From positions 20,879,501 through 20,943,500 of the forward strand of contig CM073886.1 in NCBI GenBank assembly GCA_037176705.1: a stretch of 64,000 nucleotides of DNA, in the 5' to 3' direction. Below, piece by piece: positions 19,083-29,454 of the stretch (position 1 is the stretch's first letter; each line of letters begins with the position of its first letter). Source of the stretch: Molossus alvarezi (lineage: Eukaryota > Chordata > Mammalia > Chiroptera > Molossidae). The translations under genes were made by a program, and so were the position numbers. The notes under the pieces are model-generated. The model did not search any database, was not told the DNA's origin, and saw nothing but the letters and a program-made list of their open reading frames with translations.

Positions 19083-19358
19083 GCCCTGGCCGGTTTGGCT
19101 CAGCGGTTAGAGCGTCGACCTGCGGTCCTGAGAGACCCGGGTTCGGTTCCCGCTAGGGGCACATACCTCGGTTGCAGTTTGTCCCCGGCCCTGGTCGGTC
19201 GTGCGGGTGGCAACCACTCGATGTGTCCCTTTCACATCGATGTTTCTCTCTCTCTCTCTGTTCCTCTCTCTCCCTCCCACTCTACCTGAACAAAAAAATG
19301 GGAAAATGTCCTCGGGTGAGGATTAAAAAAAATAATAATAATAAATAAATAAATAAAA
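19083..19358 (+). mobile_element. Ves-L SINE
   Basis: This is a complete copy with a (AAAT)n/(AAT)n tail. The perfect duplication AGAAAATAGTATGGTG lies at 19067-19082 and 19359-19374. Confidence 0.95.
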
Positions 19359-19386
19359 AGAAAATAGTATGGTGTTAATGTTAAAT

Positions 19387-19387
19387 T

Positions 19388-19455
<68 letters not shown>

Positions 19456-19463
19456 TTTTTGCA
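19387..19463. repeat. (TTTC)n microsatellite
   Basis: There are about 19 units, grown in the tail of the minus-strand SINE that follows. Confidence 0.97.
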
Positions 19464-19516
19464 TTTATCTTCTGTTAGAGCTGGAGGGACAGAGGGTGAA
19501 AGAAAGAGAGAAACAC

Positions 19517-19767
19517 ACCCTGGCCGATTTGGCTCAGCAGTTAGAGCGTCAGCCTGCGGTCCAGAGAGACCCGGGTTCAATTCCCGTTAAAGGCACGTAC
19601 CTCGGCTGTGGTTTGTCCCCGGCCCTGGTTGGGTCATGTGGGTGGCAACCACTCAGTGTGTCCCTTTCACGTCGATGTCTCTCTCTCTCTCTCTCTCTCT
19701 CTCTTCTACTCTATCTGAACAAAAAATGGAAAAATGTCCTCAAGTGAGGATTAAAAAAAAAAAAAGA
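19517..19767 (+). mobile_element. Ves-L SINE
   Basis: The head is CCCTGGCCGATTTGGCTCAG and the end is TGTCCTCAAGTGAGGATT. It is inserted in the middle of a minus-strand Ves-L. Confidence 0.93.
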
Positions 19768-19825
19768 CACTAGTTTCTATCAGATCTTTCTTTCGACTTC
19801 CTAGTTTCTCTAGCTCCTTTAATAA

Positions 19826-19904
<79 letters not shown>

Positions 19905-19907
19905 GAA
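19826..19907. repeat. (AAAG)n microsatellite
   Basis: There are about 20 units, the reverse complement of the (TTTC)n array 360 bp to the left. Confidence 0.97.
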
Positions 19908-20071
19908 GGGAGAACCACATTGATTGGTTGCCCCCTGCACAACCCCAACCAGGGCCGGGAACGAACTGCAGTTGGTGTATGTGCCCTTAGTGGGAATCGA
20001 ACCTGGGACTCCCAGGTCCGTGGGCCAACACTCTAACTGCTGAGCCAAACCGGCCAGGGCTAAATTTCTTT

Positions 20072-20290
20072 TTTATTTTTAATGTTTTTATTGATTTTAT
20101 AGAGAGAGTAAGGGAGGGGGGAGAGAGATAGAAACACTGATGAGAGAGAACTATTGCTCAGCTGCCTCCTGCATGCCCCCTACTAAGGATGGAGCTGGAA
20201 ACCCAGGCATGTGCCCTCACCAAGAATCAAGCTGGCAACCTTTCAGTGCATGGGACGATGCCCAGCCCACTGAGCCACATCTGCCAGGGC
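20072..20290 (-). mobile_element. Ves-S SINE, minus strand
   Basis: It runs from TTTTATTGATTTTATAGAGA to GAGCCACATCTGCCAGGGC. Confidence 0.92.
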
Positions 20291-20769
20291 TTACATCCAT
20301 TTTTCAAACTAGTGTTTTTCATTCATATAAATATCATGGACGATTACATCTCAATAAAGCTGGACCAAAACAAAATCATGGACAGTGGTGAAACCTGATA
20401 GACATGACCTTATCCAGGTCATCTTCAAGGTCAACAGTGAAAATTATGCTGATAATATACATCTTTGATATGATGTGATGAAAATGGCAATTCATCTATG
20501 AGGTCTTCCTCCCCAAATTCATCACCCGAGGCTCATTATGAGGAAAATATTTGACAAATCCCAACTGAAGGTCATTCTATAAATACCTGACTAGTACTTT
20601 TCAAAACTGTCATAAAAAAAAACAAGGAAAGTGTGAGAAACTGTCACAGCCAAGAGCAGCCTAAGGGGGATATGACAAATAAATGTAATGTGGTATCCTG
20701 GATGGGACCCTGGAATAGAAAAACGATATTAGGTAAAAATTAAGAATATCTGAATAAAATGTGGATTTA

Positions 20770-21066
20770 ATTTCTAAATTTTTTTAAAGACTTTTTAAAT
20801 TTTTATTTATTTATTTATTTTATTCCTCACCCAAGGATATTTTTCTATGTATCATCAGATAGAGTGGGAGGGAGGGAGGGAGAGAGAGAGAGAGACAGCG
20901 AGAAACATCGATGTGCTAGAACCACATCAACTGGTTGCCTCTCACACGACCCAACCGGGGCCGGAGACGAACAGCAACCGAGGTACATGCCCTTGGCCGG
21001 AATCGAACCCATGACTCATTGGTCCATGGGCCGACGCTCTAACCACTGAACCAAACCAGCCAGGGC
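20770..21066 (-). mobile_element. Ves-L SINE, minus strand
   Basis: It runs from TTCCTCACCCAAGGATATTT to AACCAGCCAGGGC. TGAATAAAAT(G/A)TGGATTT is duplicated at 20751 and 21068. Confidence 0.93.
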
Positions 21067-21271
21067 TGAATAAAATATGGATTTTAGTTAGCTGTAATGT
21101 ATCAATATTTGTTTGTTAATTCTAACAAGTGTATCATATTGATTTAGATCATAATCAGGAATATTGAATGCAGGTACATGGAAACTTCCTGTGATTCCTT
21201 TGCAATTTTTTTGCATATCTAAATACACTTTATTTTAAAAGATATATCATGAACATCTTGTGCCACTTCAG

Positions 21272-21321
21272 TTTTTTTTAATCCTCACCCAAGGATGTTT
21301 TCATTGATTTTTAAAGAGAGA

Positions 21322-21359
<38 letters not shown>

Positions 21360-21463
21360 CATCGATGTGAGAGAGAAACATTGATTAGTTGCCTCCCATA
21401 CACGTCCCACAACCTTTTGGTGTAGGGGATGATGCTCCAACCCACTGAGCTACCTGGCCAGGA
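21272..21463 (-). mobile_element. VES SINE, minus strand, head-internal deletion
   Basis: It runs from TTAATCCTCACCCAAGGATG to GAGCTACCTGGCCAGG. It contains a pure (GA)n run near 21320-21356 and lacks part of the tRNA-like region. Confidence 0.85.
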
Positions 21464-21476
21464 TGCCACATCAGTT

Positions 21477-21734
21477 ATTTATTTATTTATTTATTTATTT
21501 TTATCCTCACCCGAGGACATTTTTCCATTTTTTATTCAGATAGAGCAGGAAGGAGAGAGAGGAAGAGAGAGAAACATCGATGTGAAAGGGACACATCAAG
21601 TGGCCACCACCCACACGACCCAACCAGGGCCGGGGACAAACTGCAGCCAAGGTACATGCCCCTAGCGGGAACTGAACCCGGGTCTTTGTGGACCGCAGGC
21701 TGACGCTCTAACCGCTGAGCCAAACTGGCCAGGG
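21477..21734 (-). mobile_element. Ves-L SINE, minus strand
   Basis: It has a (TTTA)n tail side, then TCCTCACCCGAGGACATTTT, and ends AAACTGGCCAGGGC. It shares the GCCAC(A/T)TCAGTT target with the neighbour. Confidence 0.93.
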
Positions 21735-21984
21735 CCACATCAGTTTTTTTAATGATTACATGGTACTCCTTACTATGGCTGTTCATCCATTTTTGCTGTT
21801 TTCAATATTTGTTGGTGCTGTTTTAGGCAGATGTATTTCTTAAGAGGAAGCTGGTCTCCCAACAAGCTGCCATAGCTTGATAGAAAGGTTTGAAAACATG
21901 CCACCCCTTGTCAAATCCTGAGTCCACTGCACTCCCGCTTTGTGTGGAAGAGGAAACTGGTCATGGACAAGCCCTGTATTAGAA

Positions 21985-22105
21985 GGCAGGATGCTTAAGT
22001 TCCCAGCCCCACCACTAACTGCAAGCTGTTCCTCTTGCTAAGCCTGTTTACCCTTCTGTAAAACCAGAGTATTGGCCTTGATAACCTTGGTCTGCAGCAA
22101 ATGAA
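21985..22105 (+). mobile_element. MIR relic (plus)
   Basis: It shows the decayed sense head (CCCAGCCCCACCACTAACTG) and core (CCCTTCTGTAAAACCAGAGT). Confidence 0.65.
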
Positions 22106-22189
22106 ATCCAATGTCCACTGGGGACATGACTTTGGAGCATGACAGACTCAAAAAAGAAATAAACAAAGAAGGGACTGGTGTTCAGAGAG

Positions 22190-22275
22190 GTGAAATAATA
22201 TTCTCAATGTTCTAGCTGAAGGTCAGATAGGGCTGGACTTGAACTCAGGTTTCCCTGAATCTCAGGCTAGTCCTG
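22190..22275 (-). mobile_element. MIR relic (minus)
   Basis: It shows the antisense segment AGAGAGGTGAAATAATATTC, then AGGGCTGGACTTGAACTCAG. Confidence 0.7.
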
Positions 22276-22407
22276 GTGAAGCTGAGCACTATGGATGCAT
22301 GCAGCATCTGCTCTGTGCTGTGGGAGGATTCCATGCTTTGTTACGGTTTGGGTTTGTGTCTGATCTACCTCTTGCATTCTTTTTCGTACATCAAAGCTGA
22401 ACATAGA

Positions 22408-22501
22408 GCCCTGGCTGGTTTGGCTCAGCGGTTGGAGCATCAGCCTGCAGACCAGAGAGTCCCGGGTTCAGTTCCCACTAGGGGCACCTACCAAAAAAAT
22501 G
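22408..22501 (+). mobile_element. Ves-t SINE
   Basis: This is a head-only copy ending AGGGGCACCTACC plus A tail. The duplication AAGCTGAACATAGA lies at 22394-22407 and right after the tail. Confidence 0.95.
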
Positions 22502-22584
22502 TCGAAGCTGAACATAGACACAATATGAATGAGGAAAAGGAGCTACTATCTGAAAGCATACTCTATGTCAATTGGCTTTTACTT

Positions 22585-22758
22585 GTTCGTTTTTCAGCTC
22601 AGATGCCACCTCGTTCGGGAAGCCTTCCCTGACCACCAAAGACTGAATGTCCCTCTGTGTAGTTCCATAGTCCCTTATCACCATACTCACCATGATGAGG
22701 TGTTATAACTGTTTAACATTCTGTCTTCCTCTGTGAATTCAGAAATGAGTTCTAGAGG
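22585..22758 (+). mobile_element. L2 LINE, left half
   Basis: It has the typical L2 phrase CAGCTCAGATGCCACCTCGT, then GAAGCCTTCCCTGACCACC. It continues after the HAL1 insertion at about 26495. Confidence 0.85.
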
Positions 22759-24478
22759 GGACTTCTGGTCAAGATGACGGTGTTAGGTAAATGTGGTACT
22801 TGCATCCTCCCACAACCACATCAAAATTACAACTAAACTATAGATCAATCATTATTTAGAACTGCCTGAAATCTAGCTGAATGGAACTTCCAAAACTAGG
22901 GATTTAAAGAAGCCACAATGAGACTAGCAGCATGGGCAGAGACATGGAATGGGCTGGTCCCACACCCATGTGTGGAGGATAAAAATCAGGAGGGATATCT
23001 CGCTATAGAGTCCCCCCTGAGGAGCCAGGCCCCCAGCTCAGGGTTCCAGTACCAGGAAGAGAAGTCCCCATAACTTCTGGCTATAAAAACCAGTGGGGAT
23101 TGTGGCTGAGTGAGACAGGGTGCTTCTAGAGTCCCAGGCAGTTCCTCTTAAAGGGCCCACGCCAACTTACTTGGACTCTCCCTCTGAGCTCCAGCACTGG
23201 GGCAGCAGTTCAAAAGGCACCAGGGATATACAAGGAAGAACTGAATTGTCTGCCATCAGGGCAAGAGCTGGGGGGAGGGCAGCTTTCTCCCAGACAGAAG
23301 TGCTGGCAGAGGCCATTGTTCCTTTTCTGAGACCTCTGCCTCCCACCCCCCACCAGCACACAGAGAGCCACAGTCAGGTACCATATCTGAGTTTTCATCA
23401 ACCTGGCTCACACTGTTTGCCCCATCCTAGTGATTCCTTGAGACCCTGTCCCACCCAACTTGCAGGCCTACCCAAGCTGTTTCCAGTGGCATTCCCATAT
23501 GAATGGCCTGTTTTAGCTCATGCTTCAGACTTCACTAAACTCTCTCAAACAAGCAGCATCTGGCCTCAGAGTGCCCTGTACCTCTTGCTAAGTGGCCCCA
23601 GGCTCCACACTAGCAGCAACTAGCCTTGGTTCATAGCTTGGCCTTACTTGGGCACTTCCAAGCTCAGCACAAGTAGCAGCCATCTGCAGATCGTTTTGCA
23701 GCTTATATCAGGTGACCTGGGTTGAACACAGGTGGTGGCTGATCTTGGCCTGCACTTCCCAGGAGGCCCCAGAGCCAGTGCACTTAATGGACAGATTCAG
23801 ATCACATCAAAGCACCACCACCCAAACACTTCCACATGCAACACATTCAAGGGGTGGACTCAGTGGGCACCAGAGCCCGACTGAAGTAAGTCCTGCTCTG
23901 TGGGGTGGGCCTCTGCATAGCTGATCCTCCATGGTGTCAGTGGTCATAGCCAGGCCTTGCAGCAGATTGGTCTAGGGGTAAGTCCCTTCCATTGATGTGC
24001 CAACAACAGTCAAGGCTCAACTACAACAGGAGGCTGTAGTATAGCCCACACAGTGGGGCATACCTCGAGGGCCCAGCTTGGGTGACTAGGGAGGCTGTGC
24101 CACTGGACCCTACAGAACCACTCCACCAATCCTGAGAAATGTAAAAGCTCTACCTAATACATTGCAACAAACACAGGGAGGCTGCCAAAATGAGGAGACA
24201 AAAATACATATTCCAAATGAAACAATAGAAAAAGAACTAAACAAAATGTAAATAAGCAATCTATTAGATGCAGAGTTCACAACACTGGTTATTGAATCTT
24301 CTCTCAGTGAACTTAGTGAGCACTTCAACAGCATAAGAAAGGATATGAAACCACAAAAAAGAACCAGTCAGAAAGGAAGGATACACTAACTGAAATAAAG
24401 AATAATTTATAGGGAATTAACAGTAGAGTAGATGAAGCTGAGAATCAAATCAGTGATTTTGAATATAAGGAAACAAAG

Positions 24479-24680
24479 TCCGGCTCGTGTGGCTCCATGG
24501 TTGAGCATAGACCCATGCACCAAGAAGTCTCTGGTTTGATTCCCAGTCAGGAAATATTCCCAGGTTGTGGGCCTGATTTCCAGTGGGGGGCATGCAGGAG
24601 GCGGCCAATTGATATTTCTATCTCTCTCTCCCTCTCTCCCTCTCTCTCTCTCTAAAACCAATAAAGGAAAAACAAAAAAC
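24479..24680 (+). mobile_element. Ves-S SINE
   Basis: The head is TCCGGCTCGTGTGGCTCCAT and the end is AAACCAATAAAGG. Confidence 0.92.
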
Positions 24681-24837
24681 ATCTAATAAGAACAGCCAAA
24701 AAAAATCCCAGAAAATGAGGATAGTGTAAGGAGCATCTGGGACAACTTCAAGTGTACCAATATTTGCATCATGGGTATGCCAAAAGGAAAAGAGAGAAGG
24801 CTAAAAATTGATAACCTATTTGAAAAAGACAATGAAA

Positions 24838-25077
24838 GCCCTGGCTGGTTTGCTCAGTGGTTAGCGCATTGGCCTGCTGACCAGGGAGTCCTGGGTTTGG
24901 TTCCTGCAAAGGGCACGTACCTCAGTTGCAGTTTGTTCCCGGCCCCAGTTGGGGTCATGTGGGTGACAGCCACTCAATGTGTCTCTCTCACATTGTTGTT
25001 TCTCTCTCTCTCTCTTCCTCCCTCTCTCCCTCCTGCTCTATCTGAGGATAAATGCAAAAATATCCTCCATTGAGGTT

Positions 25078-25128
<51 letters not shown>

Positions 25129-25130
25129 AA
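24838..25130 (+). mobile_element. Ves-L SINE with (GAAA)n tail
   Basis: The head is GCCCTGGCTGGTTTGCTCAG. The tail expanded to (GAAA)n at 25077-25128. GACAATGA(A/C)A flanks it. Confidence 0.93.
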
Positions 25131-25288
25131 AGAAAAAACAATGACAGAAAACTTCCCTAACCTGGTGAAGGAAACAGACATACAAGTCCAAGAAGCACAG
25201 AGAGTCCCAAACAAGATGAACCCAAGAGGCCTACAAGAAGACATGTCATAATTAAAATGCAAAAGGTGAAAGAGAAAGAGAGAATCTT

Positions 25289-25533
25289 TTTTTTTTTTTA
25301 TCCTCACCTGAGGACATTTTTCTATTTTTTGTTCAGGTAGAGTGAGAGGGGGAGAGAGGAAGAGAGAGAGAAACATCGATGTGAAAGGGATACATCGAGT
25401 GGCTGCCACCCGCACGACCAACCACGGCCGGGGACAAACTGCAACCGAGGTACATGCCCTTAGCGGGAACTGAACCCGGTTCTCTCGGGACCGCAGGCCG
25501 ACGCTCTAACCGTTGAGCCAAACCGGCCAGGGC
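25289..25533 (-). mobile_element. Ves-L SINE, minus strand
   Basis: It runs from TATCCTCACCTGAGGACATT to AAACCGGCCAGGGC. The perfect duplication GAGAAAGAGAGAATCTT lies at 25272-25288 and 25534-25550. Confidence 0.95.
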
Positions 25534-26054
25534 GAGAAAGAGAGAATCTTAAAAGTAGCAAGAGAAAAGCAGTCAGTTACTTACAAGGGAGCTCCCATAA
25601 GACCATCAGCTGATTTTTCAACAGGAACTTTGCAGGCTGGAAGGAAGTGGCAAGAAATATTCAAAGTGATTAAAAGCAAGGACCTAAAACCAAAACTACT
25701 CTACCCAGCAAAGCTATTCTTTAGAATCAAAGGACATGTAAGATGTTACCCCAGACAAGAAAAAAAAACTAGAGGAGTCCATCACCACCAAACCACTATT
25801 ACATGAAATGTTAAAGGGTCTTCTTTAAGAAGAAGAAGGGGGAAAAAGAGATTAAAATATGAACAATCAAATGGCAAAAAATATATATGTATCAACAATT
25901 GAATCTTTAAAAAACACACACAAAATAAATGAACAAGCAGAACAGAAACAGACTCATAGATACAGAGAATATTTTAATGGTTGCCAAATGGGAAGTGGAG
26001 GGATTGTTAAAGGAATGGGTGAAAAAGGTGAAGGGATTAAGAAGTACAAATTGG

Positions 26055-26265
26055 CCCTAGCTGGTTTGGCTCAGCGGTTAGAGTGTCGGCCTGCGGTCCA
26101 GAGAGTCCCGGGTTCGATTCCTGCTCAGCGCATGTACCTTGGTTGCAGTTTGTCCCCGGCCCCGGTTGGGGTCGTGTGGACGGCAACCACTTGATGTGTC
26201 TCTCTCCCTCCCTCTCTATCTGAAGATAAATGCAAAAATGTCCTCGGTGAGGATAAAAAAAAAAA
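26055..26265 (+). mobile_element. Ves-L SINE, shortened
   Basis: The head is (G)CCCTAGCTGGTTTGGCTCA and the 3' side has ATGCAAAAATGTCCTCGG. The perfect duplication AAGTACAAATTGG lies at 26042-26054 and 26266-26278. Confidence 0.95.
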
Positions 26266-26494
26266 AAGTACAAATTGGTTGTTACAGAATAGTCATGGGA
26301 TGTAAAGGACAGCCTAGGGAATATAGTCAATAACAATCTAATGATTATGTATGGTGTCAGATGGGTGAGATTTATTGGGATGATCACTTAGTAAGTTATA
26401 TAATGTCTAATCACTGGAGTATACACCTGAAACTAATATAATATTGTGCGTTAACTACAATTGAAAAATAAAAAATGATTTAAATTAAAAGAAA

Positions 26495-26615
26495 GAAATG
26501 GGGTCTCTCTTGTTTAATGCCACATCCTCTGAGTCAGTCACACTGTTCAGCCAGAGCAGCAGTTTGCTAAATACTTGTTGAAGAAACAGATGAGTTTAAG
26601 AATGGACTGTGCGTG
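26495..26615 (+). mobile_element. L2 LINE, right half (3' end)
   Basis: GTTTAATGCCACATCCTCTG leads into TTGCTAAATACTTGTTGAAG, the L2 terminus. It completes the L2 from 22758. Confidence 0.75.
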
Positions 26616-26689
26616 GGAATGTAGTCTGATTGCTTCCTGGTTGAGTTCTGTGCCTTGCCCTCTTCATACCTCCACTGTAATGTTTCCCT

Positions 26690-27150
26690 CTGTATTACTT
26701 TCCTGTGGCTGAGGTAACAAATTACCACAAATTAGATGGTTTAAAACAATAGAAATAGATTTTTTCACAGTTCTGGGAGTCAGGAGTCTGAAATCCAGTA
26801 GAGCTGTGTTCCCTCTGGACACTGTAGGAAAGAATCCATTTCTTGACTCTTCTAGATTCTAATGACTTCAAACATGGCATCTGGGGCTTGTGTCTGCGTC
26901 ACTCTAATCTCTACCTGTCTGTCTTAACATGGCCTTCACCTCTTCATGTCTTCTCTTCTTTCTCTTATAAGGACACTTGACATTGGATTTAAGGCTGACT
27001 TGGAAAATCCAGAATGATTACATCTCAGGATCCTTAACTTAATGACATGTGCAAAGACCCCATTTCCAAACAAGGCCACATTCACGGGTTCTGGAAATCA
27101 GGATGTGAACACAGCTTTTGGGATGCCATCGTACAACTCACTACACCCAC
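26690..27150 (-). mobile_element. MLT1-like MaLR LTR (minus)
   Basis: The LTR is antisense: ACAAATTACCACAAATTAGA, then CACAGTTCTGGGAGTCAGGA, CTTATAAGGACACTTGACAT, and ACCCCATTTCCAAACAAGGC. Confidence 0.88.
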
Positions 27151-27530
27151 TTCAGTTGTAATTGCAGCTTTTCTTTTTGTCTCCCTAACAGAATGTAGTG
27201 TCATTTATAAATACATTTAGCTGCAAGCTATAGAAAACCCCACCAGTGGGGTTCAAATAAGGATATTTAACAAGAAGTGCAGAGGAAGGCCACCCAGAGT
27301 TGGCCTGGCAGATTAGTGATGTCATCAAGGACCCAGGCTTTTGCCATCCTTCTTCTCCACCATCCTCAGTATTGTGGCTTCTCAACCTCAAGCTCATCCC
27401 CTCATGGTCATATGATGACTGCCATAGCTCCAACCATCACTCTTACACAACGGCATCCACAGCAGAAAGGGAGAAAAGGTAACAATAGAACCACTTCCTC
27501 CTCATGCTTGTCTTTATTTGTTTATGTTTG
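27151..27530. other. Intergenic sequence without recognised feature
   Basis: Two overlapping short frames (27277-27534 and 27185-27433 on opposite strands) have no recognisable product. Confidence 0.4.
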
Positions 27531-27812
27531 TTAATCCTCACTGGAGGTTATTTTTTCCATTGATTTTTTTTTTCTATTTTTTCCATTGATTTTTAGATAG
27601 AATGAAAGGGAGGGAGGGAGAGACAGAAAGAGAGAGAGTGAGAAAGAGAGAGAGAGAGCCATCAATGTGAGAGAGACACATTGGTTGCCTCCTGCATGAT
27701 CCTGACCAGGGCCAGGGATCAAACCTACAACCCAGGCATGTGCCCTTGATTGGGACTCGAACCTTCGGTAAGCAGGCCGATGCTCTAACCACTGAGGCAA
27801 GCCAGCCAGGGC
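27531..27812 (-). mobile_element. VES SINE, minus strand, with small internal duplication
   Basis: It runs from TTAATCCTCACTGGAGGTTA to GCCAGCCAGGGC. A TTTTTTCCATTGATTTTT segment is repeated in tandem near 27549-27596. Confidence 0.9.
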
Positions 27813-27828
27813 TCATGTTTATCTTTTT

Positions 27829-28064
27829 TTTTTCCTCACCCAAGGACATTTCTCCATTTTTTGTTCAGACAGAGTGGGAGGGAGAGAGAGGAAGAGAGAG
27901 AGAGAAACATCGACGTGAAAGGGACACATCGAGTGGCTGCCACCCGCACAACCAACCAGGGCCGGGGACAAACTGCAACCGAGGTACACGCCCCTAGCAG
28001 GAACCGAACCCAGGTCTCTGGACGGCAGGCCGATGCTCCAACTGCTGAGCCAAACTGGCCAGGG
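27829..28064 (-). mobile_element. Ves-L SINE, minus strand
   Basis: It runs from CCTCACCCAAGGACATTTCT to AAACTGGCCAGGG. It shares the CTCATG(C/T)TT(G/A)TCTTTAT target with the previous SINE. Confidence 0.94.
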
Positions 28065-28231
28065 CTCATGCTTATCTTTATATAAGGGTGGGAAGGCTTT
28101 TCCAGAACCAGCTCCTCCCACCCCCACAGTAGATTGTCTATTATGGTTTATTGGCCAGAGTAGGATCTCATCCCACCCCATCCCCAAGTCAGCCCTGTTA
28201 AAGGGGAACAGAATTGTCATGATTGTCATAG

Positions 28232-28415
28232 ACAAGTGGTTCTCAGTCTTAGCAGCCCAACAGAATCACCTGGGTAGCTTTTAAGAAATACTGATGCCTA
28301 GGGCTCACCTATAGATAAATTAAATTACAAAATCTGGGAGTAGGGCCCAGGTTTTGGCTTTTAAAAAAAGATAGTTTCCCCAAATGATTCTAATATACAG
28401 CCAGGGCTGACTTAA
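28232..28415 (+). mobile_element. MER5A-like hAT-Charlie element
   Basis: GTGGTTCTCAGTCTTAGCAG, then AGAATCACCTGGGTAGCTTT and AAATGATTCTAATATACAGC match the MER5A layout. Confidence 0.88.
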
Positions 28416-28416
28416 A

Positions 28417-28620
28417 CCAGGGGTCAGCCAATTTTTCTAGAAAGGGCCAGATAGTATATATCTTTGGCTTTGTGGGCTATAGTCTTTCCTTGCAACTACT
28501 CAGTTCTACCTTTATAGTGTAAAAGTAGTCACAGACAATACTGTCATGAATGAGTGTGGCTGTGTTTCAATAAAACTTTATTTACAAAGACAGGTGGCAA
28601 GCTGGACTTATGAGCCATAG
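28417..28620 (+). mobile_element. MER1-like hAT-Charlie element
   Basis: CAGGGGTCAGCCAATTTTTC starts the terminus, followed by AAAGGGCCAGATAGTATATA and TTTCAATAAAACTTTATTTA. Confidence 0.8.
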
Positions 28621-28703
28621 TGTTCCATCTTTGACTCAAATCTGTTATGATTCATGCCCTGGAATTGGGCTCATTTCAGTTTGCACAAAATTCTGTGAGC
28701 AAG

Positions 28704-28846
28704 AGCCCTGACTGGTGTGGCTCAGTTGGTTAGAGCATTGTCCCATGCACTGAAGTGTCATGGGTTTGATTCCCAATCAGAGCATATGCCAGGTTGCAGG
28801 TTTGATTCCTGGTCTGGGCACATACAGGTGGCAACTAACTGACCGA

Positions 28847-28877
<31 letters not shown>

Positions 28878-28931
28878 TCTTTCTATAATCAATGAAAAAC
28901 ATATCCTTCAGTGGAAATTTTAAAAAAAGAA
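28704..28931 (+). mobile_element. VES SINE, older type
   Basis: The head is GCCCTGACTGGTGTGGCTCA with duplicated B-box-like TTTGATTCC blocks. The end is AAACATATCCTTCAGTGG. Confidence 0.9.
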
Positions 28932-28936
28932 AAAGC

Positions 28937-29182
28937 GCCCTGTCTGGTTTGGCTCAGCAGTTGGAGCATCCACCCACGGACCAAAGAGTCGAAGATTTGA
29001 TTCCGGTCAAGGGCTCCTACCTCAGTTGTGGTTTGGTCCCTGGCCCCGTTTGGAGTCCTGTGGGAGGCAGCCAGTTGACGTGTCTCTCTCACATCAATGT
29101 TTCTCTCTCTCTCTCTCTCCCTCCCACTCTATCTGAAGATAAATGGAAAAATATCTCGGGTGAGGATTTAAAAAAAAGAATG
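28937..29182 (+). mobile_element. Ves-L SINE
   Basis: The head is GCCCTGTCTGGTTTGGCTCA and the end is ATATCTCGGGTGAGGATTT. The outer flanks TG(T)GAGCAAGA suggest the pair occupies one target. Confidence 0.93.
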
Positions 29183-29454
29183 TTTGAGCAAGAAGAAAGG
29201 GAAATAGATTCTGGCGCAGAGCCACAACTGTGAACTTCTCAAAGGCAGGGATGGTGTTTTGTTCATCTGTTTTGTAGATTCTATAGCACAAGGACTTGCA
29301 GGTCAGGCAATGTTCATTGAATGCAAAAAAAATCCAAAGGGAGTGTTTATGTAAAAGCATGAGGAACATTTTCCCTGAAACATCATTCATGATTAATCTA
29401 ATCTCTAAAAATGTTTTGGGAAGAATATAGTAAAATCAATAAAGTGTCTGTCTT

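Larger units (their letters stand above)
19464..20060 (-). mobile_element. Ves-L SINE, minus strand, split by insertions
   Basis: The left part is 19464-19515 and the head part is 19909-20060 (ends AAACCGGCCAGGGC). The target TAAATTTCTTT occurs at 19382 and 20061. The (AAAG)n run is its expanded middle. Confidence 0.75.
18618..21240 (+). mobile_element. L1 (L1ME-like) 3' UTR, broken by SINEs
   Basis: The surviving pieces are 18618-19066, 19375-19386, about 20290-20769 and 21067-21240. They carry typical L1 3' UTR phrases such as AAACTGTCACAGCCAAGAGC, TGGTATCCTGGATGGGACCC and ATGTATCAATATTTG. Confidence 0.7.
21241..21840 (-). mobile_element. L1 3' UTR relic, minus, with two SINEs
   Basis: Pieces at 21241-21271 (GAACATCTTGTGCCACTTCA) and 21736-21840 (TGATTACATGGTACTCCTTA) are antisense L1 3' UTR. 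Confidence 0.6.
24200..25806 (+). pseudogene. L1/HAL1 ORF1 remnant
   Basis: Readable pieces of LINE-1 ORF1p occur in order: MPKGKERRLKIDNLFEK (24777-), NFPNLVKETDIQVQEAQ (25150-) and the C-terminal-domain stretch REKQSVTYKGAPIRPSADFS (25564-), then LLYPAKLFFR. ORF1p binds RNA in LINE particles. Stops, frameshifts and three SINEs make it non-functional. Confidence 0.85.
22762..26494 (+). mobile_element. HAL1-like half-LINE, near full length, decayed
   Basis: This is a LINE-1-derived element with only an ORF1-type frame. It has a long 5' part (22762 to about 24200), ORF1 remnants (about 24200-25800) and a 3' UTR ending ACTACAATTGAAAAATAAAA. Imperfect AGAAATG(A/G)G(T/G)TCT flanks it inside an L2. 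Four SINEs interrupt it. No reverse transcriptase segment is visible, as in HAL1. Confidence 0.75.

Noticed and set aside
23120..23623. A 167-codon plus-strand frame
   Set aside because: It lies in the 5' part of the HAL1-like element, has no ORF1 similarity, and precedes the true ORF1 remnants.
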